From: Thiohalocapsa halophila
Lineage (GTDB): Bacteria > Pseudomonadota > Gammaproteobacteria > Chromatiales > Chromatiaceae
Direction: 5' to 3'
DNA length: 64,000 nt
NCBI RefSeq assembly: GCF_016583825.1
Contig: NZ_NRRV01000014.1
Coordinates: 31,168 to 95,167 of the forward strand
Part shown: in pieces, positions 1 to 9,171 of the stretch
Layout of the letters: each line of letters opens with the position of its first letter
How positions within the stretch are numbered: position 1 is the stretch's first letter
Program-made: the position numbers and the translations under genes
Notes under the pieces: model-generated
What the model was told of the DNA's origin: nothing
The model's database searches: none
Seen by the model: only the letters and a program-made list of their open reading frames with translations

Positions 1-629
1 GCGGCGGAGGCGAGATAGGTGAAGGAGCAAGCCAACAGGATGCGGCGCGCATCGCGCTCCTGCGCCTCCGACAGGCAGCAGTCCCGCAGCAGCGGCAGCG
101 CCCGGCTCATGCTCGCATCCAGCTCCGAGGGCAGTGCCGCCAGCTGCGCCGCGAGTCCGCTGGTGAGCATGCCCGCCGCCGCCAGCCCCAGTAGCCGCGA
201 GGGCGCCGGCGTTTTCGCGGCGACCGCAGCCGCCGGCACCGCCAGCAAGAGCACCGTGCCGACAGTGGTGGTCACATGCGCAACCCGCGCCAGGATATGG
301 TGCAGACGAAAGGCCCAATAGCCGGACGCGTCCTGCATGGCATGCCCCACCTCGTGGGCGGCGGCGGTGGCGGCGGTGAGGCTGGAGCGCTGGAAATGCG
401 CCCGATCGATACGCACGGCCTTGGCGCGGGGGTCGTAATGATCGCCAAGATCCGTCACTTCCACCCGCACCAGCGCCAATCCCTGGCGGTCCAGCAGGCG
501 CCGGGCGAGCTCGTCGGCGGGCAAGAAGGCGCCGTCTTGCACATCGAACCGATGCATCTGCGCGCGCGCCCAAAGCCTGGGACCGAAGGCGACACCCAGC
601 ACCGGCACCACGATCAGAAACGGATGCAT
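1..629 (-). CDS. YugP-like membrane zinc metallopeptidase (C-terminus beyond left edge)
   Basis: The frame runs leftward from the ATG at 629 and is open at the window edge, so 209 codons are visible. It starts with a hydrophobic segment (MHPFLIVVPVLGVAFG) and has the metalloprotease motif HEVGHAMQDA at about residues 92-101, where the two His and the Glu would bind zinc and catalyse. Hydrophobic stretches (VTTTVGTVLLLAVPAAAVAA and a Leu/Ala-rich segment) follow. This order, an N-terminal membrane helix, HExxH near residue 95 and then further helices, is that of the YugP/DUF zinc protease family (usually about 225 residues), so only a few C-terminal residues should be missing. The substrate is unknown. 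Confidence 0.85.
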   Translation of the reverse strand, partial: MHPFLIVVPVLGVAFGPRLWARAQMHRFDVQDGAFLPADELARRLLDRQGLALVRVEVTDLGDHYDPRAKAVRIDRAHFQRSSLTAATAAAHEVGHAMQDASGYWAFRLHHILARVAHVTTTVGTVLLLAVPAAAVAAKTPAPSRLLGLAAAGMLTSGLAAQLAALPSELDASMSRALPLLRDCCLSEAQERDARRILLACSFTYLASA

Positions 630-922
630 GGGCGTTCTCGGCAGCTGCTGGACATAGACCAAGCATAGTGGCCACCGCTGGCCTTGGCCACCGACACCCC
701 TCGGCGCACTGGGTCTGCTAGGCTTGCGCGTTAAAGCCACCGCAGCCGTTGGCACCAACGGCAACAAGCGTCGGCGGGGCTGAGCAACGCTGCCGCCGTG
801 CGCCGGACCGGCTCGGCGCTAGCGAAGTATCGGTTCATCGCGGCGACGTGGGCGCGGCAATACCCGCGCCGGCGCATTACACCCATGCGTTGTCAGTGCT
901 ATCACCCCGAGGAGACCTAAAC

Positions 923-1276
923 ATGGCGACAAAAAAGGCCGTCGAGCTGCTCAAAGCCGGCGACATCGACGGTTTCAACAAGTGGGTCAAAGAGCGCCGC
1001 AAGAAGGGCAAGAGCGCCGTGGACCTGGACGACAAAGATCTCAGCGGCTTGAAGCTCCGCAAGGTCGACTTGCGCGACGCCCACCTGAACGGCGCCAACC
1101 TGCGCAAGTGCGACCTCAAGGGTGCCAACCTCCATGCGGCCCGTCTGCGCCAGGCAGACCTCCGCGGCTGCGACCTGAGCGACGCCGATCTCGGCGACGC
1201 CGATCTCCGTAAGGCCAAGCTCAAGAAGGCAACCCTCAAGCACGCCAAGGTCGAGGGCGCTCGCGGGCTCAAGTAG
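923..1276 (+). CDS. Pentapeptide-repeat protein
   Basis: A 117-residue protein. The N-terminal 35 residues are charged (VELLKAGDIDGFNKWVKERR); from about residue 37 to the end come tandem A(D/N)LxX pentapeptides such as ANLRK, CDLKG, ANLHA, ADLRG, ADLGD and ADLRK, which fold as a right-handed quadrilateral beta-helix. I place the start at 923 because GAGGAG lies 8 bases upstream and the residues before it in the longer open frame look non-coding. The repeats near the C-terminus are Lys-rich, giving a basic face. The partner is unknown; pentapeptide proteins are mostly structural or protein-binding. Confidence 0.85.
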   Translation: MATKKAVELLKAGDIDGFNKWVKERRKKGKSAVDLDDKDLSGLKLRKVDLRDAHLNGANLRKCDLKGANLHAARLRQADLRGCDLSDADLGDADLRKAKLKKATLKHAKVEGARGLK

Positions 1277-1418
1277 CCCGATCCCACAGCATTGCCGCGC
1301 TACCGCTGCTGTTGGCCGACCGACGGCGCCTCGGCAGACCCGGCAGCGCTCGCACACAAGCGAGCCAGGCGGGTCAAAGGGGGCGGGCCAATGGGCACGC
1401 AATGCCGCCTGGCGCGGC

Positions 1419-2318
1419 TCACCAACCCTCGATGGGGCTGAACTCGCGGGTGCCCAGCCGGTCCTGCTCACGCAGGTGCGCATAGGCGTCGCGGATCACT
1501 TGCGGCCCGTAATCCCGCTCCAGCCGCCGGACGATGAAGTGCCCGCGGGCGACATCCTGGTAGTGCTGCATGAAGATCAGGTTCAGCGTCGCGGCACTGA
1601 GCGCCCCGGCCACCGGCACCAGCTGCGCGGCGAGCTTGTCCGAGATCACCACGCCGAAGCGGGCGGCGACGGCGCGGGCGAGCTGAATGGCGGCCGGGAT
1701 GTGCGGACCGTCCACTTTGCCGGCGATCTCGAGCAGGTTCTCGAAATGCAGGCCCAGGGTGATCCGCATGCCGTAGTAGCCGATCTCGGCCTCGTCGTCG
1801 TCCTTGGTGCGCCCGCCGAGGGCGAACACCTGCACACAGGCAAGTCGTGACTCCCGACTGCCCATGACGTCCTCGCCCTCGCTGCGGGCGATATCGGCGA
1901 TGGAGCGCAGCATCAGCGCCGTGGCCACCGGCAGCTCGGCCAGCACCGTCACCGGCCCGAAGAAGCCGCCGACGGCGCCGGTGCCCGTCACCAGCGCCCG
2001 GTGCAGGAGGTCGCTGGAGGGCATGGGCTCGCGATGGTCCATGGAGCCCATGGCCATCTTGAGCGTGCGGTACATGTTGGTCTCCACCGCATGGTCCATG
2101 CGCTTCTTCCAGCGCCTGGGCATGAGCTTCATGGCCTCTTCGAAGGGCGAGGCGAGCACGTCGCTCAGGCGGGCCGCCAAAGACGGATGCTCCAGGCGCT
2201 CGTAGGCCCAAGCGAGCTCACGCGCCGCCAGGGCCGGCAGTCCGGCGGCAACGAGCTGGCCTGCGCCCGGATCGCGGCGGTCGACGGCGGCGGTGGTGGA
2301 CTGGTCGTCGCTACTCAT
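1419..2318 (-). CDS. EcsC family protein
   Basis: 299 residues. The core matches the EcsC family: a region around residues 60-110 (FEEAMKLMPRRWKKRMDHAV), then a Gly-rich hydrophobic segment (TGTGAVGGFFGPVTVLAELP), the typical LRSIADIARSEGED stretch and the FALGGR motif after it. A C-terminal hydrophobic patch (AAQLVPVAGALSAATLNLIF) suggests membrane association. The family is named after B. subtilis EcsC, but no enzymatic role is established. It is transcribed away from the gene at 2546. Confidence 0.8.
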   Translation of the reverse strand: MSSDDQSTTAAVDRRDPGAGQLVAAGLPALAARELAWAYERLEHPSLAARLSDVLASPFEEAMKLMPRRWKKRMDHAVETNMYRTLKMAMGSMDHREPMPSSDLLHRALVTGTGAVGGFFGPVTVLAELPVATALMLRSIADIARSEGEDVMGSRESRLACVQVFALGGRTKDDDEAEIGYYGMRITLGLHFENLLEIAGKVDGPHIPAAIQLARAVAARFGVVISDKLAAQLVPVAGALSAATLNLIFMQHYQDVARGHFIVRRLERDYGPQVIRDAYAHLREQDRLGTREFSPIEGW

Positions 2319-2545
2319 AACGCAAGCTTAGGCGAAACGGCGCCCGCGCGCTCATTGGAACGGCATTCGCCGCGCGCTACGGGCAGCGCGATCGCCGCCT
2401 CCTCTGCGCGGAACGGGCACGCTGACAGGTTGTAACAAAACTGCCATAATCAGCAGATGGTCTCTGCCGGCTACCTGTTGCCGGCACTCCAGCACAGTTC
2501 CGCTATCCTCAACAGAGCGCTGACGCAGAGAGTCCCGACCGCCAT

Positions 2546-3160
2546 ATGAATGCCGCCGATGCCGATGCCCCCCAAGACGACGCCTACGGCGCGGCGCGCT
2601 CCGTCGGCCGGCGCCAATCGCTGGCCGCCGAGGAATTCTTCTATTTCTTTCTGCGGCTGCGCAAGAACGAGATTCGCCGCACCGTACGCCAGCTGGAGCA
2701 GCAATTCCCCGACGAAGACTTGCGCAGGCGTGCCCGGCGGCTGGTGGACGCCAAGACCGGGCTCGCCGCCCTAGGTGGCGGGCTGCTCTACGTGCCAGGC
2801 CTGTTTCCGGCGGCGGGCCAAGCTTTAAAGCTCGCCGGTGTCGTCGGCGCCGCCTCCATGCTGACGCGCATGCACTTATACCTGATCCTCGAGATCGCCA
2901 CCGTCTACGGAGAAGACATCGACGACCTCGCTCGGGTTCCGGAACTGATCGCCGTCGTCGCGGCCACGGGTATGGGCGGCGCGGCACCACAGCTGCTCGC
3001 CGGCTACCAAGCGGCACCCTGGGTCTCGGTGAGTGCGGGTGCGCTGTCCATGGCGACGGTGACACGGCTCATCGGCCTCGCGGCCACCCGCTTCTATGCG
3101 AAGCGACGGGCGCAGGACGACGATGCATCGCCGGCGGGCGAAACGGCGGAGTCCGCCTGA
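2546..3160 (+). CDS. Hypothetical membrane-associated protein
   Basis: 204 residues, no family firmly recognised. The N-terminus is acidic (MNAADADAPQDDAYG), followed by a basic helical region (FFLRLRKNEIRRTVRQLEQQF). A Gly/Leu-rich hydrophobic segment lies at about residues 72-100 (AALGGGLLYVPGLFPAAGQA), with the motif LEIATVYGEDIDDLARVPEL after it. That last stretch resembles the GED region of EcsC/DUF697-type proteins, and the neighbour on the other strand is EcsC-like, but this is a weak similarity. A second hydrophobic region runs from about 130 to 180, and the tail is charged. Confidence 0.65.
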   Translation: MNAADADAPQDDAYGAARSVGRRQSLAAEEFFYFFLRLRKNEIRRTVRQLEQQFPDEDLRRRARRLVDAKTGLAALGGGLLYVPGLFPAAGQALKLAGVVGAASMLTRMHLYLILEIATVYGEDIDDLARVPELIAVVAATGMGGAAPQLLAGYQAAPWVSVSAGALSMATVTRLIGLAATRFYAKRRAQDDDASPAGETAESA

Positions 3161-3226
3161 TGTCTGTGCAGCGGGCAAGCAGCGCCGCCGCCGCGGTGCT
3201 CGGTCCCAGCCGCGGGAGGACGCGCC

Positions 3227-3967
3227 ATGCATGAGGCAGCACTCGCCGACGGCTTTTGGATCTCGGTGCTCCAGATCATCGCCATCGACATCCTGCTCGG
3301 TGGCGATAACGCCGTGGTCATCGCACTCGCCTGCCGGCGGCTGCCGGAGAAGCAGCGCAACCAGGGCATCCTTTGGGGGGTATTCGGGGCCATCGCACTG
3401 CGACTCGTGCTCATCTTCTTTGCGCTGCAGCTGCTGGCGATGCCCTTCCTGAAGATCGTCGGCGCGCTTTTGCTGCTGTGGATCGGCATCAAGCTGCTAC
3501 AGCCCGAGCCCGAAGTGCACGCCGACGCGGTGGACGCCCCCAGCCACCTGTTCGGCGCCATCAAGACCATCGTCATCGCCGATGCGGTCATGAGCCTGGA
3601 CAATGTCATCGCGGTCGCCGGCGCCGCGGACGGCGACATCATGCTGGTCGCCTTCGGCATCGTCGTCAGTATTCCAATCATCGTCTGGGGCAGTAAGCTG
3701 GTGCTGATGCTGATGGACCGATTCCCGTTCATCATCACCCTGGGCGGCGGGCTCTTGGGCTGGATCGCCGGGGAAATGCTGATCACGGACATCGTCTGGG
3801 CCGACGCTTTGCACTTCCTACCGCATTGGGTGCACTATTTGGTGGCCGGTGCCGGCGCAGCGTTCGTCATCGGCTACGGCACCAAGCTGGCCCGGCGCGC
3901 CCGCCCGCGGCCGCTGGAAGAAGTCGCCAGCGGCCACCATGACGAGGACACCGACGGACATGGCTAA
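3227..3967 (+). CDS. TerC family integral membrane protein (YjbE-type)
   Basis: 246 residues with about seven hydrophobic helices. The two family signatures are present: GGDNAVVIALA near residue 25 and MSLDNVIAVAGAA near residue 122, each with the acidic Asp-Asn pair inside the membrane that TerC proteins use to handle cations. Related proteins export or supply Mn2+ to secreted enzymes or take part in tellurite resistance. A His/Asp-rich C-terminal tail (HHDEDTDGHG) could bind metal. The UspA gene follows 37 bases after the stop. Confidence 0.85.
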   Translation: MHEAALADGFWISVLQIIAIDILLGGDNAVVIALACRRLPEKQRNQGILWGVFGAIALRLVLIFFALQLLAMPFLKIVGALLLLWIGIKLLQPEPEVHADAVDAPSHLFGAIKTIVIADAVMSLDNVIAVAGAADGDIMLVAFGIVVSIPIIVWGSKLVLMLMDRFPFIITLGGGLLGWIAGEMLITDIVWADALHFLPHWVHYLVAGAGAAFVIGYGTKLARRARPRPLEEVASGHHDEDTDGHG

Positions 3968-4004
3968 ATCGCGCAAGAAGGCCGACAAACGGAGGGCCGG
4001 GCGG

Positions 4005-4430
4005 ATGACGAAAGTATTGCTGCCCGTGGACGGCTCGACGTTCTCCGAGCGCGCCCTCGATTACGTTTTGGAGATGGCCAAGGGAGAGGAGCCGATCCAG
4101 GTGCACCTGCTCACGGTGCAGTTGCCCATCGACTCCGGCCACGCGCGCATGTTCGTCTCCGACGACGACATCGCCGCCTATCATCGCGACGAGGGCATGG
4201 CCGTGCTCAAGCCCTACATGGAGCGCCTCGATGCCGCCGGCGTGTCATACAACTGGCACGTGCTGGTGGGCCATGTCGCCCAGAGCATCGCGCGCTTCGC
4301 GAAGGAGCAGAAGTTTGACAAGGTGGTCATGGGCACCCACGGGCGATCCGGTCTCACTCAGCTGCTCATGGGCTCGGTGGCGCAGAACGTCATCCGGCGC
4401 TTGAAAATCCCGGTGGCGCTGGTCAAGTAG
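4005..4430 (+). CDS. Universal stress protein (UspA family)
   Basis: 141 residues from the ATG at 4005, which has GGAGG nine bases upstream. An in-frame ATG at 3960, overlapping the terC stop, lacks such a site. The protein has the UspA fold markers: N-terminal VLLPVDGSTFSERAL and the C-terminal nucleotide-binding motif VMGTHGRSGLTQLLMGSVAQ, with the G-x2-G-x9-G-S spacing of the ATP-binding subclass. It is probably cytoplasmic and co-transcribed with terC. Confidence 0.9.
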   Translation: MTKVLLPVDGSTFSERALDYVLEMAKGEEPIQVHLLTVQLPIDSGHARMFVSDDDIAAYHRDEGMAVLKPYMERLDAAGVSYNWHVLVGHVAQSIARFAKEQKFDKVVMGTHGRSGLTQLLMGSVAQNVIRRLKIPVALVK

Positions 4431-4498
4431 GGGCTGGCGTCAGCTGCCGAATATGTCGGCGGCGGCGCAAGAAGGCCAGCAAGGAGCCCCCCCCAGCA

Positions 4499-5134
4499 AT
4501 GACCGCGATCCCCCCTGAGCCGAGCCACCCGCAGCCCCTGGACAAGGCCGTCGCCGACGCGGTCAACGCCGTCCACCACCTCTACGACCCGCCGCTGTGG
4601 CTGGTGACCGCCGCCGAGTCGCCCCAGCCGGGCAGCACCCGCGGCGGCTGCATCGCCACCTTCGTCGCCCGCGCCTCAATCGTGCGCGACCGCCCGCGCA
4701 TGCTCGCCGGCATCGCCCGCCAGCACCACACCTGGCGCATGATCGAGGCCAGCGGCCGCTTCGCCGTCTACCTCCTGCCCGAGCAGGCGCTCGGTCTGGT
4801 CTGGCGCTTCGGGCTCGCCAGCGGCAAGCACGTGGACAAGTACGCCGATCTGCCCGACACGCGCACCCCGCTCGGCAACCCTAGCGTCGACGGGCCTATC
4901 GCCTGGCTCGACTGCCAGGTCGAGCAAGCCATCAACACCGGCGACCGCAGCCTCTATGTCGCCGCCGTCACCGGCGGCGGCGTGCTGGCCGAGTTCGCCC
5001 AGCCCCTCACCGCCGGCCGGCTGATGGCCCTCGCCCCCGCCGACAAGCGTGCCGAGCTGGACCGCCTCTACGCCCGCGACGGCGGCATCGACGCCGCCGC
5101 CATCGACGCCTGGCGCGCCACCCACCTCGGCTGA
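4499..5134 (+). CDS. Flavin-reductase-like FMN-binding split-barrel protein
   Basis: 211 residues. The early part (YDPPLWLVTAA, GSTRGGCIATFVARASIV) and the TWRMIEASGRFAVYLL stretch fit the flavin-reductase-like domain in which FMN sits on a split barrel; the region IAWLDCQVEQ...GDRSLYVAAV matches its second half. Members reduce FMN with NAD(P)H or use bound FMN on other substrates; the substrate here cannot be told. The start is weak: only a purine/C-rich stretch (GGAGCCCC) precedes it. Confidence 0.75.
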   Translation: MTAIPPEPSHPQPLDKAVADAVNAVHHLYDPPLWLVTAAESPQPGSTRGGCIATFVARASIVRDRPRMLAGIARQHHTWRMIEASGRFAVYLLPEQALGLVWRFGLASGKHVDKYADLPDTRTPLGNPSVDGPIAWLDCQVEQAINTGDRSLYVAAVTGGGVLAEFAQPLTAGRLMALAPADKRAELDRLYARDGGIDAAAIDAWRATHLG

Positions 5135-5139
5135 GCCCC

Positions 5140-5196
5140 GTGGGAGCGGCATCCCTGCCGCGATCACCCAGTGAGAGCGGCATCCTTGCCGCAACA
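5140..5196. repeat. Two diverged half-copies of the REP-type repeat
   Basis: GTGGGAGCGGCATCCCTGCC followed by GTGAGAGCGGCATCCTTGCC. Both carry the core GAGCGGCATCC(C/T)TGCCGC that appears, mostly in the other orientation, in the array at 50506-50890. They sit in the 290-base spacer between the flavin-reductase gene and pyruvate kinase. I see no gene in the rest of the spacer. Confidence 0.8.
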
Positions 5197-5424
5197 CCCG
5201 ATGTGATCGTCAACCCCGCCACAACGCCCAGCCGAGCGCGGCCAAAGCGCTTGCCGTCACCCGCCGCAACGAGAGCCCGCAGCTCGCCAGCCAGCCGACT
5301 GCACCGACCGTCACGAGACTGCAACGCACCCGCTCGGCCAACCTCCGCTAACATCCCAGGCCGACACGCGCCCGCGGGCGCACCGACAGTCCTGAAGCCG
5401 CCAACCGGACCTGGGAGCACGCGC

Positions 5425-6873
5425 ATGCAGTACCGCCCCTACAAGACCAAGATCGTCGCCACCATCGGGCCGGCCTCCGACCAGCCCGAGCGCCTGCGCG
5501 CCCTCATCGACGCGGGGCTGGACGTGGCGCGGCTCAACTTCTCCCACGGCGACCCGGACTACCACGCCGGCGTCATCGCCCGGCTGCGGCAGGCGGCCGC
5601 CGACACGGGCCGCCGGGTGGCCATCATGGGCGATCTTCCGGGGCCCAAGATGCGCGTCGGCGAGATCGCCGACGAGCCCGTCGAGCTGGTGCGCGATGAG
5701 ACCATCACGCTCACCACCGAGGACTGCATCGGCAGCGCCGAGCGGGTCAGCGTCAGCTTTCCGGACCTGCCGGCGGCGGTGCGCCCGGGCGACCGGCTGT
5801 TTCTGAACGACGGCTTCATCCTGCTGAAAGTGGTGGAGGTGCGCGGCAGCGAGGTGGTCTGCAGCGTGCGCGCCGGCGGCGAGCTGCGCTCGCGCAAAGG
5901 CCTCAACCTGCCGGGCATCGACCTCGGCATCAGCGCCTTCACCGACGACGACCGCGCCTGGCTGGCCTTCGCCGCCGAGCACCGCATCGACGCCGTGAGC
6001 CAATCCTTCGTCGCCAGCGCCGAGGACATCGGTGCCGTGCGCGACACCGCTCGCGCGCTCGACTACGACCCCTTCGTCATTGCCAAAATCGAGCGCGCCA
6101 CCGCGCTCGAGAACCTGGAGGGCATCCTCGCCACCGCCGATGGCCTCATGGTGGCCCGTGGCGACCTAGGCGTGGAGATCCCCATCGAGACCATCGCCGT
6201 CGCCCAGCGTCGCATCACCGAGCTCGCCAACCGCGTCGGCAAGCCCGTCATCACCGCCACGCAAATGCTGGAGTCCATGGTGACCATGCGCCGCCCCACC
6301 CGGGCCGAGGCCACCGACGTCGCCAATGCCATCCTCGGCGGCACGGACTGCGTCATGCTCTCGGCGGAGTCCGCCATGGGCCGCTTCCCGGTGGAGTCCG
6401 TGCAGATGCTCGCCGGCATCGCCGCCGCCATCGAGCCGGAGCGCAATCTCAGGCTCCAGGCCGAGCGCGTCGGCGCCTACGACAGCGACGGCAGCCGCCG
6501 CGCGCTGGACCTCATCGCCCGCAGCGTCTACCACACCGCCGAGCGCAGCCACCCGCGCCTGGTGGCCGTGCCCACCCGCAGCGGCAACACCGCCCGGCGC
6601 ATCGCCCGCTTCCGCCTCCCCTGCCCGGTGGTGGCCTTCACGCCGAGCACGGATACGGCCCAGCGCCTGTGCTTCAGCTACGGCGTCTACCCGCAGGAGA
6701 CTGGCACGGACCTCGCGGACTGGACCCAATACGTGCGCAGCTGGCTCGCCGAGCAGGCCATCGACGACGGCTCGGTACTGCTCACACAGGGCCCCTCCGA
6801 CGAGCACCCCTGCGGCAACCACCGCCTAGAGATCATCGAGCTGGACGGCGAGCGCGCCGAGGCCTGCCGCTGA
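5425..6873 (+). CDS. pyk: Pyruvate kinase
   Basis: 482 residues, the normal length. It converts phosphoenolpyruvate and ADP to pyruvate and ATP in glycolysis. The start at 5425 (MQYRPYKTKIVATIGPAS) has GGGAG seven bases upstream and matches the family N-terminus; the open frame extends 95 codons further upstream but that part is low-complexity. Visible motifs are LNFSHGD (substrate and metal site), the catalytic Lys in FVIAKIERA, the metal-binding MVARGDLGVEIP and TATQMLESM. The C-terminal alpha/beta domain (TRSGNTARRIARFRLPCPVV) is complete. Confidence 0.95.
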   Translation: MQYRPYKTKIVATIGPASDQPERLRALIDAGLDVARLNFSHGDPDYHAGVIARLRQAAADTGRRVAIMGDLPGPKMRVGEIADEPVELVRDETITLTTEDCIGSAERVSVSFPDLPAAVRPGDRLFLNDGFILLKVVEVRGSEVVCSVRAGGELRSRKGLNLPGIDLGISAFTDDDRAWLAFAAEHRIDAVSQSFVASAEDIGAVRDTARALDYDPFVIAKIERATALENLEGILATADGLMVARGDLGVEIPIETIAVAQRRITELANRVGKPVITATQMLESMVTMRRPTRAEATDVANAILGGTDCVMLSAESAMGRFPVESVQMLAGIAAAIEPERNLRLQAERVGAYDSDGSRRALDLIARSVYHTAERSHPRLVAVPTRSGNTARRIARFRLPCPVVAFTPSTDTAQRLCFSYGVYPQETGTDLADWTQYVRSWLAEQAIDDGSVLLTQGPSDEHPCGNHRLEIIELDGERAEACR

Positions 6874-7039
6874 CGCCGAGCGCACCGCAAGCGACGGCCC
6901 GCAACACGCCGGCAACGCTGGCGAAGGGGTACCATGCGGGGGCTCTGCATCCGCATCCGGCCCTGCCGTCGCCTGTCCCCGATGCCTGCGCTCGGGCCGC
7001 AGCCGGCGGCGCCGGCCCCAGCCCAACCGGACCCCTGCG

Positions 7040-7978
7040 ATGGCCGACGCCACTGCCGACACGCCCGATGACGGCGCCGCCTTCGTCCAACTGCCCGATG
7101 GCCGCCGCCTCGCCTATGCCGAGTACGGCGCCGCCGCCGGCACCCCGGTGCTCTACTTCCACGGCTTCCCGAGCTCCCGGCGCGAGGCGCGCCTCATACA
7201 TGCCGATGCCCTCGCCGCCGGCGCGCGCATCATCAGCCCGGACCGTCCGGGCTACGGCGACTCCGACGACGCTCCCGGCAGGACCCTCGCCGACTGGGCC
7301 AACGATTGCGCGGCCCTGGCCGACGCGCTGACGCTGGAGCAGTTCGCGGTCCTCGGCGTCTCCGGCGGCGGCCCCTATGCGCTGGCCTGCGCACAACACC
7401 TGCCGCAGCGCCTGCCCGTCCAGCTCACCGCCTGCACCCTCGTCTGTCCCCTCGGCGCCATCCATCGCGACGACCTGCTCGCCCAGATGAGCCCCGCCGC
7501 GCGCATCAGCCTGCTGCCGGGGCGCCAGCCCGCATGGCTCGCCGACCTGATCTACGGCGCCCCCACCACGGCCCTGCTGGCCCGCTTGCCGGGTCTGGTG
7601 GAGCAGTTCCGCCACATCGCCGCCCCGCCCGCGGACTACGCGGTGCTGCGCGAGGGCGATACCGCCGCCATCCTGAACCGCACCATCGCCGATGCCATGC
7701 GCAACGCCGCCCGCGGCGCCCGCCGCGACCTCACCCTCTACACCCACGACTGGGGCCTGGACCTGCAAAGCATCCAGCAGCCCATCCGCATCTGGCACGG
7801 CACCGCCGACGGCACCGTCCCCATCGGCCACGCCCGCTGGCTCGCCGACCGACTTCCCAAGGCCCGGCTCACCGAGCTCCCCGGCGAAGGCCACTACTCC
7901 GTGCCCATCCGCTACGCCCGCCAAATTCTCACCGACCTGCTGCAGCGCCACACCACCGCGACCGGCGCCGCGATTTGA
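7040..7978 (+). CDS. Alpha/beta hydrolase
   Basis: 312 residues. The nucleophile elbow is GVSGGGPYA (Ser about residue 111), preceded by the oxyanion-loop motif YFHGFPSSR and the RPGYGDSD strand. The C-terminal acid and His are supplied by HGTADGTVPIGHA and GEGHYSVP. The arrangement is that of general esterase or lyase-like hydrolases; the substrate is not predictable. No clear ribosome-binding site precedes the ATG. The gene ends 35 bases before tRNA-Val, so it marks the left chromosomal flank of the island. Confidence 0.85.
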   Translation: MADATADTPDDGAAFVQLPDGRRLAYAEYGAAAGTPVLYFHGFPSSRREARLIHADALAAGARIISPDRPGYGDSDDAPGRTLADWANDCAALADALTLEQFAVLGVSGGGPYALACAQHLPQRLPVQLTACTLVCPLGAIHRDDLLAQMSPAARISLLPGRQPAWLADLIYGAPTTALLARLPGLVEQFRHIAAPPADYAVLREGDTAAILNRTIADAMRNAARGARRDLTLYTHDWGLDLQSIQQPIRIWHGTADGTVPIGHARWLADRLPKARLTELPGEGHYSVPIRYARQILTDLLQRHTTATGAAI

Positions 7979-8013
7979 CCAATAAGCCCGACCGGGCTAT
8001 ATTTCCTGGCTTC

Positions 8014-8088
8014 GGGCGCGTAGCTCAGTGGGAGAGCACTGTCTTCACACGGCAGGGGTCGCTGGTTCGAAACCAGCCGCGCCCACCA
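8014..8088 (+). tRNA. tRNA-Val(CAC), left copy, island boundary
   Basis: A 75-nt cloverleaf including the encoded CCA: acceptor GGGCGCG/CGCGCCC, D arm GCTC-AGTGGGA-GAGC, anticodon arm CTGTC-TTCACAC-GGCAG (anticodon CAC, reading GUG) and T arm GCTGG-TTCGAAA-CCAGC. The identical sequence recurs at 34750-34824. A TATATTT-rich stretch just upstream looks like a -10 promoter element. Confidence 0.95.
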
Positions 8089-8135
8089 GGTTAGTCAAGG
8101 GGTTACGGCTCCTTGTTCCCTCCGAGCAATCTCCA

Positions 8136-8158
8136 TTGGCACACTGTTGGCACAGTGG
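8136..8158 (+). repeat. TGGCACA direct repeats upstream of integrase
   Basis: TTGGCACACTG followed directly by TTGGCACAGTGG. The same 23 bases with one change occur at 34609-34631, beside the decayed integrase at the other end of the island. They may be integrase arm-type binding sites. Confidence 0.6.
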
Positions 8159-8166
8159 AGATTCCG

Positions 8167-9171
8167 ATGCCCACAATCCGCAAGCGCGGAAACCGCTATC
8201 ACGTCCAAGTCCGCAAGAAAGGCCAGAGCCCCCTCACGAAGTCCTTCAGCAAGAAGGCAGACGCCCTGACCTGGGCGAAGACCGTCGAGTCCGAGATGGA
8301 GCGTGGGGTGTTCCTGGACACCACCCAGGCGCAGCAGCAAACCGTCGCTGAGGTCCTGGAACGCTACCGGGAAGAGATCCTGCCGACCCTGGCAGCCACT
8401 GCGCTGACCTCTGACCCCTTCCGGCTGACGACGCTCAAGGAGCACCTGGGGCGTTTGTCCCTGGCCAGCCTGTCCCCTGCCCAAGTCTCTCGCTACCGTG
8501 ACGACAGATTGAAGCTGGTGGGTCCGGGATCGGTCGCCAAAGAGCTTGGGCTGCTGAGTCGAGTGCTGAACGCGGCCTTCAAGACCTGGGGGATCAACCT
8601 TCCACACGGCAACCCAGTCAGCAGGATCAACATGCCCCTGAGTCCTCCAGGCAGAGAGCGGAGGATGTCAGACGATGAGCAAGGGCGCTTGCTGGATGCC
8701 CTGAAGCACACCCCAACCATGCAGTCCCTGGTGGTCTTCGCGATGGAGACCGGGATGCGGCGCAGTGAGATCTGCAACATGCGCTGGGGGCATATCCAAT
8801 GGAAGTTCCAGACGCTCTGCATCCCGAAGACGAAGAACGGCAATCCAAGGACAGTGCCTCTGTCTGACAAAGCGCTAGAGGTCTTGCGTAGTCAGCAGGG
8901 CTCCATCGGTAACCATGAGGATTTCCCCAACACATTCGTGTGGGGCCTTGAGCCTCACAGCGTGTCCCAGGCGTTCAGACGGGCCTGTAAGCGAGCGGGG
9001 ATCGACAACCTGCACTTCCACGATCTGCGGCATGAGGCAACCTCCCGCTTCTTCGAGAAGGGGTTGAACACCATGGAGGTCAGTGCGATCACCGGACACA
9101 AGGACCTGCGGATGCTCAAGCGGTACACCCACATCCGAGCTGAGGCACTAGTCGGTCGCCTGTCCCCCTAG
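8167..9171 (+). CDS. int: Tyrosine-type site-specific integrase
   Basis: 334 residues from the ATG at 8167 (GTGGAG six bases upstream; the longer frame to 8113 is less likely). The N-terminus is a small beta-rich arm-binding domain (MPTIRKRGNRYHVQVRKKGQ), followed by a SAM-like core-binding domain and the catalytic domain. The catalytic residues are visible: Arg in METGMRRSE near 198, HDLRH near 285-289, GH at about 312 and the Tyr of LKRYTH near 320. It sits 78 bases from the 3' end of tRNA-Val, as expected for an enzyme that integrates at that tRNA. Confidence 0.92.
   Translation: MPTIRKRGNRYHVQVRKKGQSPLTKSFSKKADALTWAKTVESEMERGVFLDTTQAQQQTVAEVLERYREEILPTLAATALTSDPFRLTTLKEHLGRLSLASLSPAQVSRYRDDRLKLVGPGSVAKELGLLSRVLNAAFKTWGINLPHGNPVSRINMPLSPPGRERRMSDDEQGRLLDALKHTPTMQSLVVFAMETGMRRSEICNMRWGHIQWKFQTLCIPKTKNGNPRTVPLSDKALEVLRSQQGSIGNHEDFPNTFVWGLEPHSVSQAFRRACKRAGIDNLHFHDLRHEATSRFFEKGLNTMEVSAITGHKDLRMLKRYTHIRAEALVGRLSP

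Noticed and set aside
877..1483. Long minus-strand frames opposite the pentapeptide gene
   Set aside because: They mirror the repeats of the plus-strand gene, lack a ribosome-binding site and are biased in composition as expected for antisense frames in high-GC DNA.
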